Assembly (NCBI RefSeq): GCF_004027225.2
Contig: NC_044277.2
Location: 30,537,995 to 30,601,994, forward strand
Reading direction: 5' to 3'
DNA from: Strigops habroptila
Lineage: Eukaryota; Chordata; Aves; Psittaciformes; Psittacidae
Length of the DNA: 64,000 nt
The notes below the pieces were generated by a model. That model saw only the letters and a program-made list of their open reading frames with translations. It had not been told where the DNA came from and did not search any database. Positions 1 through 13,315 of the stretch are shown in pieces. Numbering within the stretch: the first letter of the stretch is position 1; each line of letters starts with the position of its first letter. The translations under genes were made by a program, and so were the position numbers.

Positions 1-1226
1 AGATCAGCATTTCCATAATCTAAATTTGCAGGAATACTAAAAACTACTTGCTTAAAAAAAGCCCCATGTACAAAACATTCACATGAATATGTATGTTTTC
101 ATTGTGCAGCTGAAAATCCAATAGACTGAAATTCTGCTACATTAAAGCACATACACAGCCAACTGACCCATGAAGGTGTAAAAGGTGCATAAGTAATAAG
201 AATGAGAGAAAAAAATCCATGAAATATCTTTTGTATTACAAAACTGTTGTGCAACTTATGTTCCAAAGAGGAATCCTAAAGCAATTTCTTTGTAAATATT
301 ACAATAGCTACCATTTCATTCTTCTTAAAGGGAAAATGGCAGAAGCATAATTTCTAAATTAATGAAGTGATACGAAGATCTTCCAAATCAGAAATCTAAT
401 GAATATATACAAATATTTCCCTCAATACATTTACTGATAGTGAAATTTTTATGCAAAGGAAAATTTCTCTTATTTTTTCCCGCAAACAGCAAAGCTCATC
501 ACCTCCCTCCTTATTCTCACGTCTTGCACAAGAATTAGGCTTTTACAAATGAAAGGGTCTTTTTTCATACCCTCAACCATAAAAATGCCACTATCCTACC
601 TTCTACTATTCCAGCACTACTGAAATATCAGCACAACTTTTGGACTACTAAATAACCTGGATCTTAAAGCTGTGGTTGAGCACCAATCCTGACCAGATTC
701 CTGATGGTGTTCACTCTTGGGGGACGACTATATAAAATAATCGGACTCTCCTGGTAGATTGAAGAAGAGGCCTTGTAGATGACAAAATCTGGACTCTGCT
801 TTCATAACTTTTACATAAAAATTTGCAAAGCTGAAATTTTTTTGTCCTGTACATAACCACAAAAAATGTGATTTTTTTTTTCTTTTTTACTCTAAATATA
901 TAGAGATTATGTTATAGGTGCAGCAATCCAGCTTAACAGCTTGTTTGTTTTGTGTGTGTCATTGGTTGGTTGGGTTTTTTCTTTAACAAAAGAGGTACAT
1001 CAATTTGCAACATGGAAGCCCTAAGCTGAAGTATAACACCTTTGCTTAGAAGCAGCTATACATTCTGGCCACAGTGACTAGATGTAGCATTGGGTAACTT
1101 CCTTTTTCAAAGGAAAGCCTGCTGGAACCCAGGGCTACTCATATGCATCCTTTGCAATAACAATTATCTGCTTTGGTTTTTTAAAAAAATAAAAAATAAA
1201 TGTGAAAACCAAAAAGCTTTACTCAC

Positions 1227-1330
1227 ATGTACTCCTGTCTAGATGCTCTCATGTTATCTCCTGTTTCTAAAATGTACTCTGAAATTTCCATAAATATTCT
1301 CAGTATGTTATTTGCAAAGATTGGAGAATG
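1227..1330 (-). CDS. Possible exon (34 codons)
   Basis: Strong acceptor (CATCTGTCTGCAG) and near-consensus donor (ACAT|GTGAGT). Reads HSPIFANNILRIFMEISEYI, then LETGDNMRASRQEY. Helix-like, no stop. It joins in phase with the block at 1922-1991. If this is a gene it continues beyond the left edge of the window. Confidence 0.27.
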
Positions 1331-1921
1331 CTGCAGACAGATGACCAAATACAAATCAAAGAAATATGGAGAGAAAAGTGGCAAAACACAGATGAGTTAA
1401 GACAGACAGTTAATACAATGTCATCTGGAGAGATCAGAAATGTAGAAGATGATGCATAAAAGTGTTTTTAAGGCAAGCACTGGAAAGACAATTACTTGAA
1501 ACATATTTTTAATGAAAGAAAGAAATCTACTTAAGAGAGTTCCAGGACTCTCCACATCTGAAACTGCCGCCCGCCATGCTGACCGTTCTGTCTCCTTGTT
1601 TCCTTTTAATTCCTATTTTATTCTAAATTCAGCTCTTTTTTTGCCATCTTGTCTTAGTATTTGGGTTTATTTAGACTGTGGGCTTCTTGTTGAAAAGACT
1701 GTCATCTTATGTTCATCTACTACCTGGCATGAATGGATTTCAATTGCTGAGTGGGGTTTCTATGTACCATGATAATACAGCCATTAAATGGCAACAGTTA
1801 TTGGGCTGATCACAGGAGTGAATTGGACAAGTATTTGTAATAGGACTTAATTAACATTACAGACACACATGATAAAAGTCCTGTTGGTTTTGGTTGTTTT
1901 TAAAGAGACAAGACACATTAC

Positions 1922-1991
1922 CGAATAGCTTAGTAGTCCTTCTCTTTGTACCATGTATAAAACCAGTGATTTAACATTGGATTTTGTGGCA
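1922..1991 (-). CDS. Possible exon (23 codons)
   Basis: Pyrimidine-rich acceptor (TTCTGCTTCTTGAG). The frame ATKSNVKSLVLYMVQREGLL, then SYS, ends at donor TTCG|GTAATG in phase 0. This matches the start of the block at 1227-1330. Confidence 0.22.
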
Positions 1992-2548
1992 CTCAAGAAG
2001 CAGAAGTAAAATGTATGTTGTTTGGCAGATTTTCTATTACCAAAACCTTACCCAGAAACCAAAGATATTTTCGACAACACAAACTATTACAAAACCGTTG
2101 GGCAGTAGAGGAATAGAGAATTAAAATTTAAAAAAAATGTGTATAATACACTATAGCTTACTCTTTACTGAAATGGGGGGACTTGATAACAGTCTCTAAA
2201 TATCTTGGGAGTGTAAATCCAATGCAATAGAAGAACCAGGGTGATAAACAGGGATTTAAACAGCAGTAATAGGATTAAAGTAAGAATGTAAAAGTTCAAG
2301 CTGCGTATCAGAGAATGCTTTCTGGTGATGTATTAACAAATAAATCATCATAAAATGCTGTAGAGCACTTTTACCTCTAGATTCTTAAAATTGAAAAAAA
2401 AGAAGTGTAGATCAACTTATTCCCATTCCATAAGTGAAAAAGTGAGGAAATCCTTGAGGTAAGGAAAGGTGTAGCTCAATTAGTATTTTAACTTCAAAAC
2501 ACACATATTAAACAGTGGGTGGAAAAGAAGACTTAGCCAGAGCAGAAC

Positions 2549-2728
2549 CCAAAGTACTGAAGGTTGTAATAGACCACATCAGCTTGGTCAGGCAAACTGC
2601 TCTGGCTGCAGTAGAGCTCTGCAAACAAGTTGTCTTTCCCACGGCACACACGAGGCTCACTGCTTCCTGATTTGACATCCTCTGCCTTGCTGGCAGATGT
2701 GCATGCATCACATCTCTCTAAAAAGGTT
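2549..2728 (-). CDS. Possible exon (59 codons)
   Basis: Good acceptor (GTGTTGTCTAAACAG). The open frame reads TFLERCDACTSASKAEDVKS and runs to a TAA at 2533-2535. Either it is a terminal exon ending FGFCSG, or it leaves by a poor donor (TTTGG|GTTCTG at 2549). Higher GC than its surroundings. Unidentified. Confidence 0.24.
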
Positions 2729-2999
2729 CTGTTTAGACAACACAAACAGTCTTATATAATTAATGATTTTTTTTCTCATTTTGGTAGAACTTCATTAAAA
2801 TGTCACATAGAGGAAGGCTGATGCAGAGGTAACTTCTGAAGGGAGGGAAAGAAAAACAAGTGAGATGTGAGTGGGATAGGCACATAACATTTTAACTTGT
2901 TACAGATGTCACAAGAGCAGCATACCCAACTCCAGCTTCAGTCTCATAATAGACTCAACAGGAGTATTTTTCCAGAGAGTTCTCTGAGTAGTTAAGAGA

Positions 3000-4160
3000 T
3001 GATAAACGTATGAATGGCTATAATACCTGTATCTGGCAGAAAAGGCTCCAGTAGGCAGATACCAAAAGGCTCCTACTTTTTGTAGGTAGGAGAAAAGGAA
3101 GCATTCTTGATCATTGTTGTGAAATGCTCAACCGGTAACAGTTAAATTTCCAAAATCCCACTGACTTGGAATTCTAGGTAAAGAACATCTAATAAATCTC
3201 AGAAGAGTTAGTTTTATTTTTATTTTTAGCTTCAATTACTTCCTCCAAACTGCTATGCTTTATTTTTTTTTAGAATGAGCATAAACCAGATAGATCCTGC
3301 CCATATCCCAGTCTGCATCTCATGTTAGCTGAAACTGTTAACAACATTGTCAAGACTAGTCTCATACACACACAGGTGTTGTGGAGGTATCAGTGAGACA
3401 GGTAAAAGGTCATTATTTATTAAAGCAGTTACATAAATTCTGCCATATGCTTGTATAACATATTCATATTCTTTTGTGGAAATTATTGCAAATTTGCACT
3501 ATTAATTTGCTCAATCCATTGTGCCTTTTTTGTATTATCCCACTGTTTGTTTTTATTTTCAGATAGTAAAGAAACAATCAAATGTCATAATATGCTATAA
3601 ATTTTTTGGTTTAGTAATCTGTTCCAGAATTTTGTTAGATCTTGGACTATACATCCTAAAATCTGATGCATATCTAACCATATGCATTGAAAAAACTCAG
3701 AGTTCAAAGCATAAACCTCGACAACATAAAACACCTTCCCACCTAATTCTGATAAAAAGCAGTATTATATTGTACAGCTCAGAAGTGACTCAACTTAAAG
3801 CAAAGGAAATTGGTGACTTTTAGCTGTACCTGAATTGTCAAAATGGAAGAAAGCTGCACTCTGAAAACTTTTCTGAACAGATAAAGCCTAGTTTGTACAA
3901 GTATATGAAATTTTCATGCGGTATAGTATCCACTCTACAGAGCTTACACAGCTTTACCTTTGCTCAGCTGGCAAAGGCAGTGTAACTTCTGAAAATAAAT
4001 CCAATAAAAATGAGAATGCATAGTGAAAGCATAATGTTACATGCTTTCTCATTAGGCTTCTGAATGACCTTCTGACCTTCCTTATATATTAGAGAGTCCA
4101 AGTATCAGAATAATAACTAACATAACTTCCTCTGAGAAACCAAATGAGAAAGAAAGAAAT
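3000..4160. other. AT-rich non-coding stretch
   Basis: No supported gene. One weak splice-bounded block near 3013-3086 on the minus strand is open in all frames and not interpretable. The rest is AT-rich with short T-runs. Confidence 0.6.
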
Positions 4161-4166
4161 TCTTAC

Positions 4167-4244
4167 ACCTGTACTTTGGCATATCTTTGAGAAAGAAGAA
4201 CTGCCATAGAGTTCAAGCAAGGCCCACAGATAAGAAAACACCCT
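4167..4244 (-). CDS. Possible exon following 5.5 kb block
   Basis: Acceptor TTTCTTAATAG after a T/C-rich tract. The frame GCFLICGPCLNSMAVLLSQR, then YAKVQ, ends at donor GT|GTAAGA. Phase matches the block at 5499-5569 at its start and the block at 2549-2728 at its end. Confidence 0.24.
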
Positions 4245-5498
4245 CTATTAAGAAACAGGACAATTTTTATGGAAGTTCACTTGTATTGAAGGTAGAAATT
4301 AGAAGTGAAAAGGGAAAATATTAAGCAAGCAGTAAACACAGGAAATTATTAAAAGCACAGAATTGATATAAGAGATGGAAGAGAGCACGCTAAAATCTTG
4401 GGTCTCAGGACTAAGAAAAATAAGGTCTGGTTTCTGGGGAAGGCGGGGGAACAGAAAGAAAAAAACCAAACCTAACAAGGAACAAAATCTTATAGTGGTA
4501 CAAGTGTATTAGTAGACAGAAATGATGAAATTTGTTTGACAAGTATTTTTATTTTGTATTCTGAAAAGAAAAAGAGGCAGTCTTTACACCATAAAAATGA
4601 AATGGTGGATAATACTAAAGGATTTTGATTATCTCGGTAATGATTTTTTTTCTTTTTCTTTTAAATGCAAGACTGTGTAATTTGTACATATAGCCTTATG
4701 GAAAAGAAGGCCAAAGAAATTAACTTCAACAGCCTGAGTCCTCCACTCTTCTGCAAAACTGTAAATAAAGTCTGACAACAGTATAGCACAAAAGAAAAAA
4801 CAAAACAAGCAAAAACCAGTCCAGAACTCAGTCAATAAAGAAACAAATAATAAACTATCAGCAATACCAATCAATATTTATAGAACAAACTTAATTTCAT
4901 TGTTAGAGCAGTTCCTACATTTGTTTATAAAATTTGATAAAGATAAGTGCTTTTCTCCGGCTTTGTTCTCTTCTAGAAATATCTTAAGTGGATTGATAAT
5001 AACTGTTGTCCTTCCATGAAATTTTTGTGGCAAAGAACAATTCTTGGTGCCATACTGATATCCCTATTACTTAATATTTATGTAAGAAGCTTCCACATAC
5101 TTTATGACACTAAACAGTTTGAAGAAACTGCCTACGAATAGCTAGAAGTGAACAATAAGGAACTTAATAAACAAGAAATAATGGGTATGTTTCTACTAAC
5201 ATTTCATCTGAGATACATATTAGACCTTTAGTCGTAGACTTTCATCAAGAAAGAAAATACAGTATCATATGATTTGTGACGTGTTATGATTCTACTAAGG
5301 GAATTATTGGATAAGGTAGAAGCCAGTTGTGGTAAGTGTCACTTCCAAGGAAAAACCCTGGAAACACTGGTTCTGGAATCTTGGGTTTCCTGAGAAGACC
5401 TGACACCTTCTTTCTGTCTGAGCCCAACATACTGGCTATAGGTTGCTAGAAAGCAAAAGCAATTTTTTAAAAGAGATGTTCATTTCAGTTGCCCTTAC

Positions 5499-5569
5499 CT
5501 GGCTGCTCTTGCCCCTGCACTACAATCTGCACATTCCCAATCCAGATCCTTCTGTGGACATGGGACTAA
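5499..5569 (-). CDS. Possible exon (Cys-rich)
   Basis: Acceptor TTTTCTCATCCAG and consensus donor GCCAG|GTAAGG. Reads LVPCPQKDLDWECADC, then SAGARAA, with two bases over. A single base at 4244 completes an Arg codon. The combined Cys spacing across the two blocks is zinc-binding-like, but no named domain can be assigned. Confidence 0.25.
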
Positions 5570-8500
5570 CTGGATGAGAAAAGCCATTGGGTTAAAAATA
5601 TAACCTTCTTTCTATGGTTGAGCTCTTCTCAGTAGGTGGTGTGGTGTCCCATTTCAAGCCCACAACTATACCAGGTCAACAGAGTAGCAGTAAGGAGGCA
5701 TGAAGCTGATGTCTGTGGGGTAAGGCAAGTGGAGGAATAAATAAAGAGGAGGAAACACAAACAGGACAGCTGTACTTTGGAAAGCCACAACATCTGCCGT
5801 TCTCCAAGTCTGCAGCCACATGCTGCAGACTCACCTTATTGAAAGAACTAACTCGAGACTTCTCATGTGCTTAAAGCGTGACTGAAATTTAAGCATGGAA
5901 ATTATTTATCTCACCATTTTGATTGACACTGTTTCTGTCAAGTCATTCTGCAGAGTGAAGCATAATGCGAAATGCAAACTAGGTAAATAGTGTGTGGTGT
6001 AGTGTCACCTGCTGAATGAACTATCTTGTTCAAACAACAAAACACAAGTGATATTTATAGGATGAAGTAATGCCAGTGAACTTTCCAGAGTGGAGGAGTT
6101 AATAATTTAGCACTGAGGGTAAATAAGCACCAGGACAAACAAGCACTGGATCCTCTCTGTCTTCATGTCAAAAAAGTATGCATTTCAGGCACTTCAGATA
6201 TTTGTTTCTTGCCAGAAGCAGAACATTAATCTGTCTAGTCATAACTATGTGGCAGTCATATAACTATGCATACGATAACTATGATCAGGGACAACAAAGT
6301 TTTCTAGATATTCCAAAGGGTGGTTTGAGTAATGTTATCTGTACCCATAATAAAAAATATAAGCCAATATACTAGAGAACTATTATCAGTATTATTAGTT
6401 TGGGGAACAGTTAATCAAAGCCTGTACTATTCTTTCTGTAAAAACTGCATACATATAGTCTGTTCTGGGGTAAGTATTTTGTAAGAAGAATAAATCCTAC
6501 TAAATTTTATTACCTATCGATCTGAATGTATAGTACACCGTACCTATTTCAGGGAACAAAATTGTCTGAAACTGACAGAGAAAAAAATGAAATAATTACA
6601 ACAATAATAGAATTGGGACCAAAGAGGTAAAACCAGTAGTGACAGTAATAAGATACAAGTTGTAGAAACAAGTATTTTAGACTGGAAGCTTTGGATGGAA
6701 GAATCTAGTGAGTTAATGTATGTTTTATATAATATCATATATGATCATGACTAAATCACAACATGAAATAGAAGCAGCTGAAGGCTATGACATTCTGCAA
6801 AAATACTTTGCAGATACTGATATAGATGGATAATATAAATATTTTACTAAATGTATCTCTTGTAGCATAGTCAATATCTTTGTAAATTTCGTATCATAGC
6901 AAATTAAAACAAGATGATAGTCAGTGAGGTTTTCGAATCATTATCCTATGCCTCCATATGTAGTAATGATGCTACTATCTTAAAATATAACTATGATTAC
7001 ACAAATTTGTTAACTCAGAAGTGTTAAAATTCTATTAATTCACTTCCAAAAGCCATTTGGAAAAAAAACCCCCAGATTTGTCTGGTTTTCAAATAAGTGA
7101 TTTTGCTCAGTGAATGTTAACATACCTGAAATTCCCCTAAAATACATAATTACTCTGTACTTAAATTCAACAATATCACTTTAAGAAAACCACGTATGTG
7201 TGGTTTTTAAATTGTCATTGGAATGAAGAATCAAGATGGAAGTGCCAAACTATGTCTTAATGAATACATTTTAACTGTTTCTCCTCTCAAAACCTGCTAT
7301 TTAGCTTCTAATATATCCCTGATATTTAGCTGATCAGCACTATAGAGTAGTACTGTTGTCAGAAGAGTATAACATTACTACAATCCTTAGACAGTGTTTC
7401 AAACAGTAGTTTAAGAAAGACTGTATCTTTTGATGATTTTCTATTCTTTTTCAAAACCACTGTACTTCAAAATGAAGTTTAGGTTTTGTAACATTTTTTC
7501 CAAATTGATTTAATGACGATTAATCCATGGGAGACTTTTTTACTATTAGCAATATTTCTGATAGGTGTAATTCCTCTCTCCTAGCACCATTTCCATCCAA
7601 ACTCCTCCATGGAGCAGCAGGCTAAAATTTTTGTACCTGTGCTCTAATTCCAGCAGAGAAGCCTAGTCAATCATCCCTGACCTCCCCATGTTAGCCAACT
7701 GTCCCTTTAATACAAAAATAGAATTCAATACGAATTAAATGAATAGAATTGTGGTGCTAGGGGAATAGTCAGCTACTACAGAGAGACAGGATTGATTGAC
7801 ATTAAAGCATCTGTGGAAGAGTTATAGAATTACAACAGAATCAGTGAAATTGCACCCTCCACACCTCATGAGAGGCAAAGGAAGCTACAAGACACAACAT
7901 TAATAAATAAATCTGCCTTCTAACTAAAGCTGCATCAAAAACCTCTATGCCCAATTTCAATTTGTGAACACCTTTTATTAACTATGTGAAAATTGGTTGT
8001 TACTTCAATTCTACTGTGGTTACAATTTTAGGACAGTTTTAATTCAAACCCAGATGGCATTTTTTTAAAAAACAGGATGTAGCTTTCCCAGTTCATTCTT
8101 CACCTTCCTCACTACTGATACAGTTGGAAGAATATCAGACTTACTTGCACATATTAAATTTTTAGGGTTTTTTTTAGTATGAGAACAGGAATATCTGTAA
8201 TACCACTGCAAGGCAATTTTCAATAAGCACAATTCCTATTTTACAGTTGTAAAAATCTATATCATTGTGTGGATATGGTATTACATATTCAAATTGTCTG
8301 ATTATATTTTGCTTTAATCAGAAGAGAACATTAATACCTTGAATTTAACTAATAATATACTAGTTCCTCCTCTGTAACTAGTCTTGCTCCAGACTCTGAA
8401 AACTTCATAATGAAGTTAAATTTCATGAACACATATATTAATCTTTCATTCTGGAAGGTATATAGATTATTTAGAGGTACTGATATGAGAGTTTTATTTA

Positions 8501-9448
8501 GATGACATAGACAGGTGTGTCTTGTTAATTTTATATTGAAGTTCTCCCAAGTTGTGCGTAAAGATTAAATTCTTCCTGGTGGGATGGCAAAATAAGATGC
8601 CACTGGCAATAGATGGTGATATTTGCACAGTTAAGTACAGGGTGGGGGTGGGGGGGTTGGGTTCACTTTTCACTTTATACTTACAGAGTCTCTTGTCTTT
8701 GTCTTGCTTTTCTGCCAACCCCCACTAAAAGACTCTTGTGTTTTGTCATCACCGAAAAAGTTAACACATACAAAACACTTAGGTACTTGGTGTCCTCTTG
8801 ACTACTTTTTGAAGGTCTTTAGAGACTCAGATGTAAACGGTGACATATGAGCATTGTGAGATTCACCTCTGCAGCTGTAAGTTCTAGAAACACTTTATGA
8901 AATTAGCAGATTTTGAAAAAGAAGTTGAAACCTTTTATTTCACTATGAAGGCTGACGCTGATATTTCATTCAAGTTAAACCATACGGGGAGAATGTTCAT
9001 GTTTATTTTATTTTTGTAATGTTCTGTAATACTAAACCTTAACAAAGAACTTCATTTGCACTAATAGAACGTTTTTGAATGATCTTACAATAAATCCACT
9101 TCATAGGTTTGCAGTATTCCAGAACAAAATAAGTACAGAAACAGCTTTTCTGAAGTCAGTTCACATAGAAAGGAAGAATAATAATAAAATCCTTCATGAG
9201 ATCATACTTTATTGATCTAATCAGCTTAAAACTGTATGGATTTTTATGTGGCTTCATTTCTATTTTATTTAACTGAAACAAATGTCTAAAAAATATATGA
9301 ATTATTAATGCTTAATTTTAACATTGGGTTGTTGGTTTTTTCTTATAGTGATCTCAATGACACAAATCATCCACTTCAGGCAAACAAATTACATAAATCA
9401 AGAGATAAATTAATTTGCATGAATAATGTGGCTCAAATATTTCCTTAC

Positions 9449-9618
9449 AGTACTTAAAATCGTTTCTATTCTCTTCCAAAGTACGAAGTGCAAAAGGGGA
9501 AGCAGACCAGGTAATCTTCTGACCTTTAGAAGAAACAGTTAGAGATGAGAACACAACTCTCTCCTTGCTCTTGTATCCCCAGAGAAGAGGATAAGGAAGG
9601 AAAATCACAAAATTGTTC
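9449..9618 (-). CDS. Possible exon following 9.8 kb block
   Basis: One base plus 56 open codons plus one base, between acceptor TTGCAAAAAG and donor TACT|GTAAGG. Reads NNFVIFLPYPLLWGYKSKER, then VVFSSLTVSSKGQKITWSAS. Its start phase matches the end of the block at 9792-9877. No family recognised. Confidence 0.24.
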
Positions 9619-9791
9619 CTTTTTGCAACAGAAGACTAATAATGATGAAGAATGGTTTGCTGAAGACCAGAGATAGTGACTAGCCTTTTCCATTATTTGG
9701 TTGTTTGGTTATTTGGGGGTTTTAATCCAGTCAAAATGAGAACAGGTAATGCTGAAAGAGGAGGATTAATACCTTCTATCTGCCTTCTCAC

Positions 9792-9877
9792 TTCTCAGGA
9801 AAGCGAAAGCTGCATTCTGTCCTTAACAAGCAGCGGGCAGGGCATTGGCTGGTGTTTCCATCTGTCATACACTCTTG
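9792..9877 (-). CDS. Possible exon, cysteine-containing
   Basis: Excellent acceptor (TTTCCTTTTCTCTAG) and usable donor (GAGAA|GTGAGA). It encodes QECMTDGNTSQCPARCLLRT, then ECSFRFPE, with two bases over. A one-base start at 9618 completes the codon. Five cysteines in 28 residues would suit an extracellular or zinc-binding module. Unidentified. Confidence 0.25.
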
Positions 9878-10421
9878 CTAGAGAAAAGGAAACCAAGCTC
9901 AGAAGATGGAAACTACTTGCTTGGGGAAACTCCTTGGTACGGGAATGCAGCATATGTTCTCATCTTTGTTATCTCTGTAAGCACATCAAGATCTTCAGAC
10001 TGAACATTTAAGTGGTTTGCAACAATCTTTTTGTAATTCTGGTTCTGTAATTCTCTATCTCTGAGTCTCTTTTCCTTGGATATCCTTCATCAGACAGTGA
10101 CTCTGCAATCAAGATAAACACAACTTAAAGTACAGTGAAATTGTTTATTGGCTAATGCTCAAAGAACATGTGTCTGGAGCTCCTGTTTTCTAGACCAAGC
10201 ATTAATTATTTGCTCACAAAGCCCAGTGAGACAACCAATGGATCTCTGTGACAGGCAGTCATCTGCCAGGTGGAGAAAGGTCAGCCACCATTGCTGCTAG
10301 GTATACATTAATCACCATCATCCTGTTCTTTGAGGGGCTTTTCAATGGTTTATACTCTTGGGAAAGTATTTGTCTTGAGTCCTTGAGCTGTTAATGACTG
10401 CTGTCTCAACAATTTCATGTC

Positions 10422-10443
10422 TTTTTATTTATTTATTTATTTT
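10422..10443. repeat. (TTTA)n short repeat
   Basis: About five TTTA units inside AT-rich DNA. Confidence 0.9.
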
Positions 10444-10735
10444 GATCTTACATAGTTTTAGCTTGTCTACTTTCTTATGCTACATCAGCAAATATTCTTT
10501 TCTGTAAAACTGAGCCAAAACCATGCAGCTATGTACAAATCCCCTGTTTTAAAGGACCCATTTCAAGTCACAAGAGATGTAAACATCTCTGTTTACTGAT
10601 CCCCTTTTAAGGTGGAGAGGGTGATAGAAATGAACAAACAGTCCTAGACCTCTATAAAATGAACAGAGAGATTTTTAGGTGTGGACTATAGAAAATTCCC
10701 TTTCCTACATTTGAACCTCCTTGTACAGATTCTGT

Positions 10736-11250
10736 AGTAATTGCTCTGACGAAAATTAGGGCTTCTGTTCAAGAGGACCTTGACAGCATGGAGAAATGAA
10801 GGGCTGACAGGAACCTCATAAATTTTATCAAAGGTAAGTGCAAAGTCCTGTACTTGGACAGAAATAATCTAGTACAGGATAAAAAGCATGTTTGTAGAAA
10901 AGACCATGGGGGTCCTGGTGATAAGTCTAACATGAATCAAAAGTGTGCCCTTGAAACAAAGATGACCAACACCCTGGGCTGGATTAACAAGAGTAGTGAC
11001 ATCAGATAAGGGGAAGTAGTACTTTCCCTCCTCTTCCCCCCTCTTTCAACACTTGTGGAACCAAATCTATAGTACTGTGTCCAGTACTGAGCTCTTCAGT
11101 AAAAAACAGGCATTGACATTCCAGAGAAAGTCCAGTGTAAGGCCACCAAGATACAGGTGTATGTGAATAAGGATAGGCTGAAAGAACTGGTATTTTTCAG
11201 TCTTAAGAGCAGAAGGCTATTCAGGGAATGATCAGGATACTTTTTTCCTA
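10736..11250 (+). mobile_element. CR1 LINE fragment, plus orientation
   Basis: Matches the familiar avian CR1 ORF2 3' portion in sense: landmarks TTGACAGCATGGAGAAATGA, TGCAAAGTCCTGTACTTGGA, GGGGGTCCTGGTG, TACTGTGTCCAGTACTGAGC and AAGGCCACCAAGAT in the expected order. 5'-truncated and diverged, with several small indels, so it is an old insertion. It ends before the CR1 3' terminus. Confidence 0.8.
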
Positions 11251-12720
11251 GTTGGAGAGTATGGAGAAGATGTATTCATCATTCCTTATGTAATTCTACA
11301 TGTCTCATGTTCTGATGAATGCTTTCTTCTTCAACTTTGCATGGATCTTACATAACTTACATAGAGTAGAAGACCTCAGTTGACAGAAGTAGTATTCATC
11401 CAAATGGCCTGCAAGCTCTTGAAGCCTGAAGGCTGTCTTTTTGGAAAATCTGAACAAGTTCAATGTTGTCATCCATGTGCTTCCTCTAAAGAAAGCTATT
11501 AAAGAGCAGTTTGTTTTAAATCATGCCAAAATAATTTTCAGCCTCGATAATAAAATTAGTGTCATTTGGAGTAGATCTCATCGTGGCTGAGGCTAGCAAG
11601 GAACATTAGCCTTGGTCTCTATGAAACTGGATGTTGGAGAAATATGACCTCTTGCTATTGCAGCTTTGGAAAATGTACAAAGGCAGGACCAATGTTTCTT
11701 TCAAATAGACTATCAAAAATATTATGTTCCCTAGGTTAGTTTCATTATTGCCTTTCTTTTTGACTTTACTTATTTTAACTTATTCTCAGCCTAGAATGTA
11801 GCTGTTTGGGGTTTTTTTTCTTTATATGTTCAATGTATCAGGCAAATGGCATGTCATAAAATACAGAAAAATTCTATAGAAAGAAAATATTCTTACTTGG
11901 CCCTCATCACAGTAATGTGTTATTCCCATCACTGTGAATGGTGTTCCTGGTCACCCAGTTAAGGGACATTTATTCCCAGGTCAGTAACAGGAGGGTGAGT
12001 ATACATGACTGAAGTAAAAGATCTGCATTTTATTGGTCTAGTCATCCTTCTGACATTGTATTTCTTTTGCTTTATTTCTGAGGCTACCCAGTGTATTGCA
12101 TGGTGAAGAAGAACAGCACAACTTCAAAGCTGCTGATGACCTTTTCCACAGATGTATCAAGTACAAGCTTAACAGAAATAAAACGGACCATGAAAAGTAC
12201 TTGCCCCATGACTGTTACCTATAAAATATAGAGGCTAGCTGGTGCTATACAGGCTAAAGTTAACTGCCCAAGAAATATTCTTTAGTATAAACTTTTATAA
12301 AATTTAATCCAAGTCCATAAACAATATCTCATTAGGGATAACCAAGCTAGTGCTGAGTAAGTCAGTCTTGGATTTAGAAGCAGTATGACTACATTTGTAC
12401 GGTCCTTCATCTAAATACACTAGCTGAGAATCAAGTCTCATTAGCCCAAGCATCAATAAATCTGTATTGACTGTGGGAATCTGAGCTGGTATTGCTATTC
12501 ACTATTGTGCCACAATGTCAATATATGAGCTCTGTCTCTTTGCTTCAAGCTGTACTGAAAATACAGAGCCTGTGGATTCCAATAGCGAACATCATAAACT
12601 AGGAAACCAGCAGATCATCAAAAATAATTAGTTCAAAGCACACTGCAGGAAAAAACCTGAACAGTTGGAATTATTCTTTTGAGGAAGCATGTATAAGCAG
12701 CTATATATTTCATTAACTTA

Positions 12721-12770
12721 GTACAGAGAAGAACACCTTATCTGAGTACAGAGAAGAACATCTTACCTGT
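12721..12770. repeat. Tandem duplication, 25-bp unit
   Basis: GTACAGAGAAGAACACCTTA at 12721 is repeated with two changes at 12746. Confidence 0.9.
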
Positions 12771-13133
12771 CACAGATCATACTCTAAGCGAAACCTAAAC
12801 AAAGATAAAAAGTGAAGTCCTTACAGATCTAAGATGACATTATAGAAGAAGCATTTATTAGAGAAGTAAGAGAGATAAGGGTTAACGCAGATATTGTACA
12901 TTTTAAATAAGGCATAAGGAGAAATTGGAAAGAAGTCACGTACAATTATCTCAAAACTAAAGTATGTTGTAGATGTGAAGACATAGTTCTTCTCTGCAGT
13001 AAGCACTAGCAGTGAAGGATACATTTTATTCTTTTCCTCTGCAAATATAACTCTCTCAAGAAATACTGAAGTCCAGAAGCAACACTACAGCCCTAGACTA
13101 ATTAATCATTATTAATCAGATTGTTCGTATCAC

Positions 13134-13315
13134 TGTAGCAGTGTTAATTTCCTTTTAATATCTTTGTGTCCAGAGAACTCATAGAAGTTTCTTTCAGCAC
13201 TCAGGTTTTCCCATTTTTTTATTGCTGAATTCAAAAGATAAATATGTAATGGAGAACCTGCCATATCCAAAAATTGAGGTTCCAACGGATTATTAGTGGA
13301 TTCAACTTTGCACTT
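13134..13315 (-). CDS. Possible exon (60 codons)
   Basis: Acceptor CGAATTCAG, preceded by TTTCTCACTT. Sixty codons are open, starting KCKVESTNNPLEPQFLDMAG, to a weak donor (CTACA|GTGATA). The two-base overhang fits a one-base start at 12167 (acceptor TTTCTGTTAAG). The residue mix is protein-like, but open stretches of this length are expected by chance here. Confidence 0.2.

Noticed and set aside
3013..3086. Minus-strand exon-like block between possible exons
   Set aside because: Open in all frames, so uninformative; its phase does not fit between the 4.2- and 2.7-kb blocks, which join directly.
11361..11485. Minus-strand 125-bp block with good acceptor and GTAAGT donor
   Set aside because: Its phase does not fit either neighbour and two frames look equally protein-like; left out of the feature list.
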